DNA of 57,791 nucleotides from Candidatus Brocadia carolinensis (GCA_002009475.1 AYTS01000017.1:1-57791); one strand, 5' to 3'. Numbered from the stretch's first letter, positions 28,719-41,915 are shown. The notes: generated from the sequence alone by a model not told the origin. Numbers and translations are program-made.

Positions 28719-31482
28719 TCACCCCTTCTTACACCACTTTATTATTTCCATAATGATAAAAACAAGAGAGGAAAAACCAAAGACGATGATCCAATCCTCC
28801 AATCCTAAAGGTGTCACCTTAAAGACTTCTTTGCAAAAGGGAAGATAGACAATAGCGAACTGCATGGTCAAAGAAAGCCCCGCTGCCAACAAGAGTTTCG
28901 TATTGGTAAAAACGCCAATTTCAAATAATGAACGACTGGTATTTCGGCAGTTAAAAGAATTGAATAGCTGAGAAATAACCATCACACAAAAGGCAACCGT
29001 CCTTGCCCGTTCAAGATCGCCGGTGAGTTGCCCACCCATGCAGCAGGGAATCAATTCGTTAACAAACCAGGAAGAGAAATACCCTGGTTTTGCACTGCTG
29101 GTGTAACACAAAATAAATAAATATGCAAAAAGGGTGCTGAGAGCTATGAGAAAACCCTGAAACACAATCAATGTGCCAAGACTTTTGTCTATGATCTGTT
29201 CTGTTGATCTCCTGGCAGGCCTTTTCATGATATCAGGCGCTACAGAGTCCACGCCCAATGCCAAAGCCGGGAATCCGTCGGTAGCAATATTTATCCATAA
29301 TATTTGGATAGGAAATAATGGCAGGGGAAGGTTGAATATCGACGCAAAGAGCATCGTTAAGATTTCGCCGGCATTACAAGAAAGCAGATAGTGAATCGAT
29401 TTCTTTATATTATCATAAATACCTCTGCCCTCTTCAACGGCTGATACGATAGAAGCAAAGTTGTCGTCCGTTATAACCATATCAGATGCCTCTTTCGTGA
29501 CGTCGGTGCCCGTAATGCCCATAGATATGCCGATACTCGCCTCCTTTACGGCCGGGGCGTCATTCACGCCGTCGCCCGTCATGGCAACAACAGCGCCCTG
29601 TTTCTTCCATGCCTTGATGATCCTGAGCTTGTGTTCGGCAGATACTCGCGCATATACGGCTATGCCTGACACCTCCTTTTCTAAAATTTCATCAGGAATC
29701 GTGTCCAATTCCGCTCCATCGATGGCCTTTCTCGTATTGCCAAGAAATCCTATTTCCTCTGCAATTGCTTTGGCCGTATTTTTGTGATCCCCGGTAATCA
29801 TAACGGTTGCGATACCTGCGGTGTGACAGGTCGCAACAGCCTCTTTAGCCTCAGGTCTGGGGGGATCAATCATGGCCAATAAACCGAGGAAAATCATATC
29901 CTTTTCTATGCTATCAGGGGATTGTTTGATCGTTTCCGGGTCGACAGGTTTGAATGCTACACCAAGCACGCGCAGGGCCGCACCAGCCATCTTGTTGTTT
30001 TCGTTTAATATTGCGCGAATATCATCACCGGAAAGGTCTCTGAGTTCCCCTTCGATATAAATCTTTGTACAATCATTTACAATAACATCAGCCGCTCCCT
30101 TTTCACAAGCAAGCAGAACTGAATGAGGTGTTTTCCTGATCGTAGACATCTTCTTCCGTTCGGAATCAAAAGGTATCTCTGAAAGAAGAGGAAATTTTTC
30201 CCATAATGCTTGTTTCCATATATTTGCCTTAGCTGCTGCGGTCAGAATGGCGCCCTCTGTCGGATCCCCAATAACCTTCCACGTATGATTGTCTTTTTTC
30301 AGGTGGGCATTATTGCATAAAATACTCATGCCTAAAACAAACTGTACTATCCGGTGATCAAGTTCCGAAAGAGACATGCCGCTGATCGTGAAATTTCCTT
30401 CCGGTGTATAACCCGTTCCTGAGATGTCAACGGTTTTGCCGCTAACAAATATTTTTCTCAGCGTCATCTCGTTCTGGGTGATTGTGCCCGTTTTGTCCGA
30501 GCAAATGACCGTAGCGCATCCAAGCGTCTCTACCGCCGGCAATTTTCGGATCAGTACATGACGTTTTACCATACGTTGCACTCCGAGAGCCAGAGCGATA
30601 GTCACGATTGCCGGCAAACCTTCCGGAATAGCGGCAACAGCAAGGCTTACCGAGGTAAGGAATGCCTCCAGGAGCGGGTCTTTTCGCCACAACTCCAAAA
30701 GGAAGACAATTGTCACGATCCCTAAACACAAATAGACCAGTTTTTTCCCAAACACTTCAAGCTTGCGCTGAAGCGGTGTCTCTTCTTTTCCCGCTTCCTG
30801 AATAAGGCCAGCAATTTTGCCCAATTCAGTCTGCATGCCGGTGGTTACCATTACGCACGTCCCTTTACCACTGGTTACCGAAGTTCCCATAAATACCATG
30901 TTTTCTCTGTCAGCGATGGGTAAAGAGGGATTTTGAAGCGTTTCTGTGGATTTGTCGACCGGTGTTGATTCGCCGGTAAGAGAGGCTTCCTGCGTTCTCA
31001 GGCTAAAGGAAGAGCAAATTCTGCCATCGGCCGGGACATAATCCCCTGCCTCCAGCAGCACAATATCGCCTGGCACAATTTCCCGGGAAGAAACGGAATG
31101 GATCTCGCCATCACGCATTACCCTTGAAAAGGGCGCCGCCATTTTTTGTAAGGCTGCAAGTGACTTCTCTGCCCGAAATTCCTGGATAAACCCGATAACG
31201 GCATTAATAACAACGATAGCAAGAATGGCCAATGCATCAACCCATTCCCCCAAAAATCCGGATACGATGGCTGCCACCATTAATATCCAGACAATGACAT
31301 TATTAAACTGTCCGACAAAGAGCAGGAAGGGGGATATCCCTTCTTTTTCCTCCAGTTGATTAAATCCGAATTTTTTTAAGCCTGTTTTCTGCCTCAGCAT
31401 GACTCAACCCGGTATCGGTATTGGTATCAAGGCTTTTTGTTGCTTCATCGCTCGGTATCGTGTGCCAGGGTGTATTCATCAT
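28719..31482 (-). CDS. P2-type Ca2+-transporting ATPase, frameshifted near N terminus
   Basis: A SERCA/PMR1-like P-type ATPase. The open frame starts at 31400, but the start of the family domain lies upstream: ATG 31482 gives [14 protein letters not shown], then [12 protein letters not shown], and joins the main frame if one A is dropped from an A7 run (31371-31377). The full protein is about 920 residues. In the shorter frame the phosphorylation site is D302 (CSDKTGT), PEGLP is at 259-263, and TGES is present. CNAGEI and NIATDGFPA match SERCA calcium-site residues. It exports Ca2+ or Mn2+ (inference). The octaheme cytochrome follows in the same transcript. Confidence 0.9.
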
Positions 31483-32372
31483 TTATGGGAAACGTTGATA
31501 TTTCTTAGCAAAGACATGTTGGTACTATGAAAAAGATTTTGGTGTCGCGGTACCATCGCAAACCCGTTTAAACAAAAGGCAAATTCCTAAAATACAAAAG
31601 TTGCTGTTTTACAAAGATTCGAATTATGGCTTCATCGCCTTTCTCCCCTGTTTTCCCCCCGTTTACGGGGGGACTATGGGGGGAGATCGAACTTCCTAAA
31701 CCTTAAACCTTAAATTAGGTTGATGGCTTATTTAAAGAAAAGCTCGAACCGCAGAACAAGGAATATCGAATGGTGAAGTAAAGTACTTTATCATTCAACA
31801 TTCCTTGTTCGATATTCGTTATTCGGCGTACTGCTTTTCAATGTAAAGCGACGAGGCTCGTCGCTCTACAACCGCAGCTTTTGAAATTTCTATACATCGA
31901 ATTATGACTTCGTCGACTTCTACCTCCTCTGTTTCTCCCCGTAAACTGGGGGGTTATGGGGGAGGGTGATTGAAATTCCAATACCTTAAATTATCACATC
32001 TTTCGCTAAGGTGTCAAACGCAATTTATTGAAATATTCAGAGCACAGCAGATATTATTAATAAAGAAAGGGTAGCTGCTGTTTTGGGGGACTTTTCAGAC
32101 AAACTCACGTAGCAGTGAACACGCAACAAATCCTCATGAGCAAAGAACGGACTCAAAGTGACCTGTCGTTTGAATCGCCGGAAAGACCAAGCTGGATGGA
32201 AGGTGACGGATGAGGACTTTAAGACAGTTGCCCTGAAACGCAATACTTTTAGAACAACTGGAATTACATGGTCCCCCCTCTATGCACGAACAGAGAGGAT
32301 ACCTTTATAGTATTACCGTGTAAAAACCTCTTTTTTTGTAAATTTCTTTGCAACCCTATCTACCCCTTATCA

Positions 32373-32529
32373 GGAGGTACAGATTGTTTCAGAGAGAAAG
32401 ATTGCTTCGCTTCGCTCGCAATGACAGCACACCAATGTCATCAAATGCATAGCCTATGTCATTGCGAGGGTCTTTTCCGAAGCAATCTCCCGCTTTCACA
32501 ACGGGGAATTTGGTTGCGGCTTTGCTGCG
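32373..32529 (-). repeat. BIME-like dispersed repeat, copy 4 (inverted)
   Basis: Reverse-complement copy of the element at 11053, very close to copy 3 at 26792, including the flanking GAGGTACAGATTGTTT. Confidence 0.8.
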
Positions 32530-33067
32530 TTAGGTATTGAGACTACCTTACCTGGCGGTGATATCATCTCTCACCGTATTTCCCACGGTCTCAGCACCAG
32601 AATATATCATTGAAATATATATCAAATTATGTACAATCATAAAGTAGCATAGCCTCAGCCAAATCCCCCCTCAATAAACTAAGAAATAGGGGGGTTGTGA
32701 ATACTTACAAAAACTTGCTCTCACGTAACCCGCCCTCGTGAAAACGGGGAATGAGGAAAAGAGTCTTTGCAGGATACCAGATAAAGTGGCCGGCATTGCC
32801 TGAAAATGAGATAACCCCGTGCTACACCGTTGGCAAAGAGAGGACAATCGCCTCCACCCACTTTGGGAAGAGGGATATCAGGAGATTTTTATTTGTTAAG
32901 GGGACTGGATAAAACACCCCGTTATTGTGAGGATAATGCCGACCCTTGCGATCGGCTTGTATGCGGAATACCCGCCCTTAACCCCGTGGGTGTCAGGTTG
33001 CACGGTTTTCTGGTGGCATGACAAACCCCGTTTGTCCATGTTTGTCCCTTGTGACTTACAACGGTGT

Positions 33068-33104
33068 TAACCCTGACAGGGTTTGAAACCCTGTCAGGGT
33101 TAAC
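33068..33104. repeat. CCCTGTCAGGG palindromic repeat, copy 2
   Basis: AACCCTGACAGGGTTTG followed by AACCCTGTCAGGGTT, the same unit as at 20234 and 38189. Confidence 0.8.
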
Positions 33105-33292
33105 ACCACGGTACGTTTCATTAGAGCATGGCGGATGTCACAAAAAATCGGGAATACCCCCTTGTAAATGGGTATTTGAGGCGGGAAGGAAAGTCCAACC
33201 CACACCCCTACACCTCCGTCAGCAGGTGATAAGGAGAAGATGCCTTCTGGGGAGACCAGTGCAACTTACGCTGTTTTGTAAAGTGATAGATT

Positions 33293-35017
33293 ATGCGATA
33301 TAACATAAAAAAATTCCTTACGATTGATTTCTGGGCCGGAGAGAAAGATTCCCCGGCTCCCTTGCGGCTTTTGCACAGGATGGTAAAATTTTGTGTCCTT
33401 GTCGTAAATGAATTTACTGAAGGCCAGTGCCTGTTAAAGGCGTCGGCGCTGACCTTTATTTCGCTGGTGTCACTCATCCCACTTCTGGCGTTTCTTTTGT
33501 CTGTTTCAAAGGGACTTGGTGCAGAGAAGGCGCTGGAGCAGAAAATCGACGCCTATATTTTTAATCTCCCCGGAGGTGAAATTGTTTCCTCCTTTGTCAA
33601 TTTTAAGCGCGGGCTTTTTCGCGAGATTGACAATCTTGATTTTTCTGAGCCTGTTGCCCAAAAAAAGATTCTCAGCGAAATCGAGGCTTTTGATGGACAC
33701 GTTCTTTCCAGCGAGGAAAAAAAAACTTTTTGCAGAGCCCGATCGATCAAAATATACCACGAATGATATTCCGCAAGATGCATCGTATGAGCAAATAACC
33801 ACAGATGAAGCAAAAACAGCCGTTAAAGAGTACAAAAATGACCTCGCTCATATTGTCGCATCAGTTAATTATAGCAGTACAGACGCAAAAAAAAGAACTG
33901 AAAGAGCGCATAGAAGCCTCTGTCCTTTCCATGCCCTCAAACATCAGCCTGCATGCTTTTCTGTATAAAAGTCAGATCATGCAATTTGTTGACAGGACGA
34001 GTTTTGGGTACCTGGGTGCAATCGGGCTCATATTTCTTCTCTTTTCTGTTATTAACATGATTGGTAATATCGAGACCTCCTTTAACGATATCTGGAAGAT
34101 TAAAAAATCCCGCCCTGCCTTTAGGAAGTTCACCGACTATACCAGCATGATGTTTATCTTTCCTATCCTCCTTCTGGCATCGACAACAATTACGGCAACT
34201 TTGACGAACGAAAAGCTGATCACTCTTTTCGATCACGTAGGGTTCGGCAAGCTTTATTTGAGCATGCTGGGATTGTTTTTGCCGGTTATTGCGCTGTGGG
34301 CTGCATTTATTTCCGTTTATGTTTTTCTGCCAAACACCAGGGTCAAGGCCCTTCCGGGAATAATCGGTGGCGTCATAGGAGGAACATTTTTTTTATCTAC
34401 TCCAGTTCTTTTATTTTAAAAGCCAGATTGGACTTGCACGATATAATCTGATTTATGGCGCATTTGCAGCAATTCCGTTTTTCCTGTTATGGTTACAGAT
34501 GAGCTGGAATGTCGTTCTTTTTGGGGGCGTGATCTCATATGTTATCCAAAACAGCAAGTTTATTAAGCTAAAAAGCCGACCCTTGGGGATAAACTATGCT
34601 TCAAGGGAACTCCTGGGACTTTTTATTATGGAGCGGATATCCACACAGTTTTTGAGCGGGAAGGACGAACGATGGTCAAAGGAAGGTTTGTCGGAGGAGT
34701 TGTGCATTCCCGTTGAAACGGTTCAGGAAATTATTGCCGAACTCTCAAAGGCATCGCTGATTGTGGAGATCCCCACAGAAGGTTCTTTTGACTATGTGCC
34801 GGGGCGAGACTTGGATGCAATCCGCGTGGCTGAAGTATTATTTGTCATGAGAAATATCGGGGAAAAATACACGCCAGTTTCTCTGGCTGTTCAGGACCAA
34901 AAAATAGTAGAACTTCTTGACAATCTTCAGGATGTTATCCGGAACCACATGAGATTTACCATGAAAGAATTGCTCAGGATGCAAAAGCCCGGGGCAGCGC
35001 CTGCGGTTAAGGTTTAG
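33293..35017 (+). CDS. YihY/BrkB-family membrane protein, three frameshifts
   Basis: Reads as four frame segments that join into one 573-residue protein if one base is removed from an A9 run (33717-33725), an A8 run (33887-33894) and a T8 run (34387-34394). The joined protein shows the YihY (formerly ribonuclease BN) family: ECQCLLKASALTFISLVSLIPLLAF-type first helices, FNDIWKIKKSRPAFRKFTDY, then FLPNTRVKALPGIIGGVIGG and FFYLLQFFYFKSQIGLARYN. A cytoplasmic winged-helix-like C-terminal extension (WSKEGLSEELCIPVETVQEI) is typical of long members. About six membrane helices. Substrate unknown. Three +1 events in one gene argue for error rather than decay. Confidence 0.82.
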
Positions 35018-35192
35018 GGAAGTTTGAAGTTTTTACAGAACGAAGGGCTTCTGCGTTCTCCATGGAAATGCAGTACGCCGAATATCGAGCAAAAATGGTT
35101 GAATGATGAAGTATTTCTACTTCACTATTCGCTATTCCTTGTTCTGTGGTTCGTTCTTATCTTTAAAGAAGACGCGGAATGTCTAACTATGG

Positions 35193-36967
<1,775 letters not shown>

Positions 36968-38111
36968 ATGATTACCCGAAGATCGTTGATAAAGGCTGGT
37001 GTATTTGGGGCGTGTAGTCTCTGTCTTGGAAATACCGTGAATGCCTGGGCGGAAGACGTATATAGCCCGGAGGCGCTGAAAGGGATTAATCAGGGCTTTC
37101 CGGTAATGGAGGCTATGCATTACAAGAAGCTGGAAGATGCCCGGGTGGAGTGTGAACTCTGTCCCCGGAAATGCACGATTGCTGATATGGAACGCGGTTA
37201 TTGTGGGGTGCGGGAAAATCGGGGCGGCACCTATTATACCCTGGTACATTCACGCGTCTGTGCCCTGAATGTCGACCCTGTTGAAAAAAAAACCCCTGTT
37301 CCACTTTTTGCCCGGCACAAAGGCCTATTCTCTCGCCACAGCAGGATGCAATATCGAGTGCAAATTTTGCCAGAACTGGCAAATCTCACAATACCGGCCT
37401 GAGCAAATCGAGAGTGTTAAACTAACCCCTGATGATGTCGTAAAGGATGCCAGGATGAACGGCAGCAAAACGATTGCCTACACATATTCAGAACCGGTAG
37501 TCTATTATGAATATATGTATGATACTGCCAGATTGGGAAAGGAACAGGGCTTAAAGAGTGTTATGATATCAAACGGTTATATCCAGGAAAAACCTTTAAC
37601 GGAGTTATGTCAACACCTGAGCGCCGTAAAGATAGACCTGAAAGGTTTTACGGAGAAATTTTATCAGGAGACCTGTACCGGAGAACTGAAACCCGTTTTA
37701 CATACCCTGACAACCTTAAAGAAGATTGGGATATGGTTCGAAATTGTTGTGCTGGTAGTCCCCACGCTCAATGACAGCGAAAAGGAATTTACAGAGATGT
37801 GTAAATGGGTTAAAGAGAATCTTGGGCCAGATGTCCCCATCCACTTTACCCGTTTTCATCCAACCTACAAGATAAAAAATCTCCCTCCGACACCGGTGAA
37901 AACCCTTGAAATAGCAAGGAAAATCGCCCTTGATACCGGATTGCACTTCCCGTACGTGGGCAATGTGCCTGGGCATGAAGGTGAAAATACCTATTGTCCA
38001 AACTGCCGGCATGTCGTAATCAAACGGGCAGGTTTCTCCATACGGGAAAACCATCTGAAAGATAATACGTGCAAGGGGTGCGGCCATCTCATACCAGGCC
38101 TATGGGCGTGA
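36968..38111 (+). CDS. Tat-signal radical SAM protein (AmmeMemoRadiSam/PflA-like), frameshifted
   Basis: The first frame starts ITRRSLIKAGVFG, a twin-arginine signal, followed by CELCPRKCTIADMERGYCGV, the N-terminal cysteine motif of this family. It breaks in an A9 run (37284-37292). Removing one A gives DPVEKKPLFHFLPGTKAYSL and the radical SAM cluster motif CNIECKFCQNW, then a TIM-barrel core and a C-terminal CPNCRHVVIKR and CKGCGHL rubredoxin-like site; 380 residues in all. Related proteins are pyruvate-formate-lyase-activase-like and co-occur with AMMECR1 and MEMO proteins; neither is adjacent here. An exported radical SAM enzyme is unusual. Confidence 0.82.
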
Positions 38112-38188
38112 GTTTGTCGTTGGGAAACACTTCATTCCAGGGGAGCATGCCCATTTTTACAACCGTAACGGGCGCTGGAAAAAAACAA

Positions 38189-38220
38189 CCCTGACAGGGT
38201 TCCAAACCCTGTCAGGGTTA
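38189..38220. repeat. CCCTGTCAGGG palindromic repeat, copy 3
   Basis: AACCCTGACAGGGTTCC followed by AAACCCTGTCAGGGTTAA between two convergent genes. It could act as a transcription stop in either direction. Confidence 0.8.
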
Positions 38221-38317
38221 ATCATGCAAGATATTTGCGATACCCTATGTCAGCCAACAGACAAGTGCGAATATTTACAAAAAAATTGAGCGCACCCTAA
38301 TGACAGGTTCATATTAT

Positions 38318-39109
38318 TTATTTTTTAATACTTGCCTGCTCTACAATCACGTCATACCTGTAACCGCTTCCAAAGTCCTTGTCCTTGTGCAAAATACCAC
38401 TGACGGTAACAACATCACCCACCGCAGCCATGTCATTTGACGTTACCACGAGGTCATTATTGCCGTCCTTCTGATTCCCGCTTCCATCCTGAATGTGGAA
38501 CCAGTTCTTTCCCATAATTCCCGATGAAACCTTTACTACCTTGCCTTTGACCGTAACGTTTTTCGTATCAAGCCCGGCCTTTTTCCCGTAAAGCTCGGCT
38601 ACCGTGTAGGCATCCGGAGCGGCGGCCTTTTCCACCTGTATCTTCTCAGCAGGGGCAGCCTCTGTTGTCTTGCTTTCTGCAGCTTTACCGTGGAAACTCT
38701 TTACATCAACAGACCCCTCCGCTGAGGCAGGTCCGGTAGAGAAAATGATTTTGTCAAATGTTTTGTTGAGGGTCTTGCTGGTAAAATTGACCATTTCATA
38801 ACCGGGCTGTAAGGCAATCTCCTGTCCAACGGCTACCTTTGTCTCCAGTATAGCAGCCCAGGTCTTTTTGCCATCCTTTTCAATACAGAGGTAGGTGTAA
38901 CCGCCGCTATTCATGGTTTCCACGATCTTGCCGGAGAGGGCAGACGTGTCCTCATGAGAAACAGGAGGAGCCGGTTGTTTTTCCTTCATATAGAGGTGCT
39001 CCGGCGGTGTTTTGTCTAACTTTTTCGTTTCAGCATACGTGCTGTATACGGAAACCATAGGAATCAAAGCCAAGACAGACGTGGTTAATAACATCGAAAC
39101 ACTTTTCAT
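38318..39109 (-). CDS. Periplasmic protein with two OB-fold-like domains
   Basis: 263 residues with a signal peptide ending near STYAE. The first domain (about 58-125) contains GKIVETMNSGGYTYLCIEKD, KTWAAI and SKTLNKTFDKIIFS, as in NrfJ-like periplasmic proteins. A linker rich in A, E and K leads to a second domain (about 170-263) with VKGKVVKVSSGIMGKNWFHI and GDVVTVSGILHKDKDFGSGY, an OB-fold of the nucleic-acid-binding type also found in secreted proteins. NrfJ relatives appear near multiheme cytochromes; here the role is unknown. Confidence 0.75.
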   Translation of the reverse strand: MKSVSMLLTTSVLALIPMVSVYSTYAETKKLDKTPPEHLYMKEKQPAPPVSHEDTSALSGKIVETMNSGGYTYLCIEKDGKKTWAAILETKVAVGQEIALQPGYEMVNFTSKTLNKTFDKIIFSTGPASAEGSVDVKSFHGKAAESKTTEAAPAEKIQVEKAAAPDAYTVAELYGKKAGLDTKNVTVKGKVVKVSSGIMGKNWFHIQDGSGNQKDGNNDLVVTSNDMAAVGDVVTVSGILHKDKDFGSGYRYDVIVEQASIKK

Positions 39110-39288
39110 TTCACAACTCCTTAATAGACATTTCCAGAAAGTATCTACGCCAAAACGTTAAATAAAGCATACGGTTTTTATCTCAGAAAACAAGTATTTT
39201 ATCCGGTCTGAGATTGAAAGAATATTACGATCTTCCGCATATCTTTCACGTTGATTTTCAGGTTGTTTGATGCTTTAATAAGGCACGT

Positions 39289-39954
39289 ATGAAAGAAGTA
39301 CAAATCCTCTCGATTCAGGTTGGATTGCCACAAACCCTTGACGCCTCACATGCAACCAACCCGACGGACAATCCATGGAAGACGGGCATCTTCAAAACAC
39401 CTGTTTCCGGTCCGGTATGGCTGGGAAGGCTTAACCTCACTGGTGACGCGCAGTCGGATTTATCCGTGCACGGCGGGCCACATAAGGCAGTCAATGCCTA
39501 TCCCTCCGAGCATTATTCGTATTGGCGAGAAAGACTTCATCTTCCGGATATGACATACGGTGCTTTCGGCGAGAATTTTACGACCGGCGGTTTGCTGGAA
39601 GATGAGGTTTGTATCGGAGATGTATTTAAGGCTGGCGAGACAATTATTCAGATTTCACAGCCCCGGCAACCCTGCTGGAAAATAGAGCGCCGCTGGGGAA
39701 TCAAAGATTTCAGCGTACGCGTGAAAGAGACCGGAAAGACTGGTTGGTATTTCCGGGTCTTGCAGGAGGGATATGTTGAGGCAGGAAATCCGCTGGTTCT
39801 TATGGAGCGATCTTTCCCGCAATGGACTGTTGCCGTGGCATACGCCATTATGCGTAATCGCAGAATTGACGTTACAGCAGCTTATGAGTTGTCCCTTTGC
39901 CCCGCACTTTCACCAAGATGGCAAGAGAGCTTAGTCTCGTCAAAATCCGGCTAA
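39289..39954 (+). CDS. MOSC-domain protein, YiiM-like
   Basis: 221 residues. The MOSC core is clear: VWLGRLNLTGDAQSDLSVHG, GPHKAVNAYPSEHYSYWRE, YGAFGENFTTGGLLED and ISQPRQPCWKIERRWG, whose cysteine is the usual sulfur-carrying or catalytic residue. Bacterial YiiM proteins reduce N-hydroxylated compounds using the molybdenum cofactor. That activity would be notable in an organism handling hydroxylamine, but this is only an inference. No Moco genes lie nearby. Confidence 0.85.
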   Translation: MKEVQILSIQVGLPQTLDASHATNPTDNPWKTGIFKTPVSGPVWLGRLNLTGDAQSDLSVHGGPHKAVNAYPSEHYSYWRERLHLPDMTYGAFGENFTTGGLLEDEVCIGDVFKAGETIIQISQPRQPCWKIERRWGIKDFSVRVKETGKTGWYFRVLQEGYVEAGNPLVLMERSFPQWTVAVAYAIMRNRRIDVTAAYELSLCPALSPRWQESLVSSKSG

Positions 39955-40097
39955 ATTCTGCACGGACAACAGAAACTTGCATTCGACTAAGCGAAGTCCA
40001 TGCTACCCTGTATAACTCGATGGCAGAGCGTCCAGTCTGGTCGCTCTACATGATTGCTTATCTAGCCCTAAAACAGGCGTGATTATTTTGCAAATTT

Positions 40098-41128
40098 TCA
40101 AGACATTTCCACTTTCGATTCAGCCGCAGCTTCAGATCCATGTTCATGGTATTTCAGCATCTCGATAAATGCTTCGATGCGGGTCTTCATCGCGCCGTCA
40201 AGTGGACCGGGGCGGTCACAGTCCAGGGTAAGAATCGGCAACCGGACATGCCTTCTGATGATCTTGTCGTGGATGTGCCGGTGACAGAAACTTTGGACGT
40301 AGTGAATGAGCCCTGCGATGTTCCTTTGTTTAATTTCCTGTTGAATATCCTCAAGCCGTGAAAAGATATCATAGGGATAGGTATATTGACTGTACTGCTC
40401 GACAAGGGTTTTTGTGGGATATGGCATAGAGAATTGTCTTTGAATTTCGTTGAATACGACATGTGCCCCGATGGACGAAAGAAACGGATAGAGGTCTTCG
40501 CATATGGGTGGTATGCCGACGACGCCAATACGAAGGTCGTGCTGAATCGGGTTACGTTCATGCACTGAGTGTAAAAATTTTACCGCACGTTCCTCAAAAA
40601 CCGTATAATCCCCCATCAGGTCGCTGGTGGATACCGTCCAGATATGGTTTTCCTCGCCCGTTACGGTGTTTTCTAACCACGTAAGCCGGTCGATTTCATG
40701 AATGTTTGACCGAATAGTGTCAAGGTGCTTTTTCATCTCTTCTGCTTTTCCATAATCGACTCCGAGGGTATCCGCGAGCATTATTAACTGATCATGCAGG
40801 AATTTCCGGTCACTCTTCGCGTGTGGATAAGCAAAGGGTATGGTTTCAATATCCTCTGATTGAAAGATTTCCATCAATGCCTGATTGTTGCTGCAGTCCC
40901 CCTGGATTACACTCACGACCTTTTGAATACGGTATTTCCTTGCTGCCGAATAGATGCCTTTGATCCAGGCGCAGATATTCCTGGGAAGCCGGCCGATTCT
41001 GCATCTTCAACCATTTTGTAGGCATGTCTGTCGCAGATAAAAATATTGTTCAGGTCTATCGGTATATACCCTGCGGCAAAGACAATCTCTATGGGGATGG
41101 TCGAAGTAATGCCAATAACCCTCTTCAT
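40098..41128 (-). CDS. 2-hydroxyacyl-CoA dehydratase D-component-like protein, frameshifted
   Basis: Two frames join into about 343 residues if one base is added at the G3 run 40983-40985. The start ATG 41128 has GGAAG eight bases upstream and gives KRVIGITSTIPIEIVFAAGY and PIDLNNIFI, the family opening. The restored middle reads FPRNICAWIKGIYSAARKYR and VVSVIQGDCSNNQALMEIF, with cysteines that bind the 4Fe-4S cluster in HgdB/BcrC-type proteins. Known members dehydrate hydroxyacyl-CoA or reduce benzoyl-CoA and need a partner subunit and an ATP-dependent activator. None is adjacent, so its reaction is open. Confidence 0.8.
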
Positions 41129-41243
41129 GGGAAGTTCTTCCATGATGGGAAGGGTAGGAAGTGGGTTGTCATTAAATTTTAAGTTCATGCGCAATTACTT
41201 AAGACGCCATGTATATGTCTTTACCCGGGAAGGATGTCCCTTG

Positions 41244-41915
41244 TTATCCTTCATTCATATTTGCTGAAAAATCGAGCATAAGGTGGTACAGTTTGATTCT
41301 TTTGTTATTCGTACCCTTATGAAGAGAATAGTAGTGATATTGAAAATCTCTAATAAAATTGAGAGAAGTTAAGACAGTTTCTGTATTCGCGCTAATAAAC
41401 ATTTTCTTCAACAAATAGTTAATATTTTCAACATTGGTGTTTATATCCACTCGCTCAACTACAAAACCAATCATACCATTCAAATATTTATTTGTTGAAT
41501 AATGACCATTGACAAAACGCATAATACCGCTTCCAATATATTCAGCGTTAAGCCCGGTTTTTCCTCTAAGAATTTGATTATTCAGCCGTTTGCATTCGAT
41601 TATATAATAAGCAGATGTATCCACAAAGGTATTCATCGTTTGCACTTTTATATCGGTCCTCCCTTTGGTGTTATCCTCCGGGACTTCTTTATCAAAAAGA
41701 TATGCTGTTAATTGGAATTGTTTTCTTATTTTATTGTTTTTTAGATAGTTTATTAGCAATTCATCTCTGATTTGGTTTTCATTATTTGCGACTCTAATGT
41801 TATTGGATAGCATTAACCTATAGCAATACACTATCTTTGTAAGAACATCTTGAAGTTCTGCATCTCTAAAACTTGCTGATTCAAGGAATGCAGAAGGGTC
41901 GAGTTTTCTATGCAT
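41244..41915 (-). CDS. PD-(D/E)xK nuclease-like protein of a methylase operon
   Basis: 223 residues from ATG 41915 (GGAG upstream), overlapping the previous gene by eight bases. The segment GRTDIKV followed by AYYIIECKRLN matches the D...(E)xK pattern of PD-(D/E)xK nucleases, so a restriction role is likely. No family name could be assigned. It is the last of three overlapping minus-strand genes led by an N6-adenine methylase. Confidence 0.6.
   Translation of the reverse strand: MHRKLDPSAFLESASFRDAELQDVLTKIVYCYRLMLSNNIRVANNENQIRDELLINYLKNNKIRKQFQLTAYLFDKEVPEDNTKGRTDIKVQTMNTFVDTSAYYIIECKRLNNQILRGKTGLNAEYIGSGIMRFVNGHYSTNKYLNGMIGFVVERVDINTNVENINYLLKKMFISANTETVLTSLNFIRDFQYHYYSLHKGTNNKRIKLYHLMLDFSANMNEG

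Larger units (their letters stand above)
31483..33292. other. Long intergenic region with several dispersed repeats
   Basis: About 1.8 kb with no recognised gene. Contains CCCCCCGTTTACGGGGGG-like palindromes (near 31655 and 31935), a GAACAAGGAATATCGAAT / ATTCCTTGTTCGATATTCG inverted pair (31757-31823), an inverted BIME-like copy and a CCCTGACAGGG palindrome. A short minus-strand frame at 32037-32243 has no recognisable features. Confidence 0.55.

Noticed and set aside
31757..31823. Inverted GAACAAGGAATATCGAAT pair as a possible insertion sequence
   Set aside because: No transposase frame between or near; the same strings recur singly at 21260, 26380 and 35080, so it is a dispersed repeat rather than an IS.
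33293..35017. Three separate membrane-protein genes
   Set aside because: Each segment is a consecutive part of one YihY protein and each junction is a homopolymer run.
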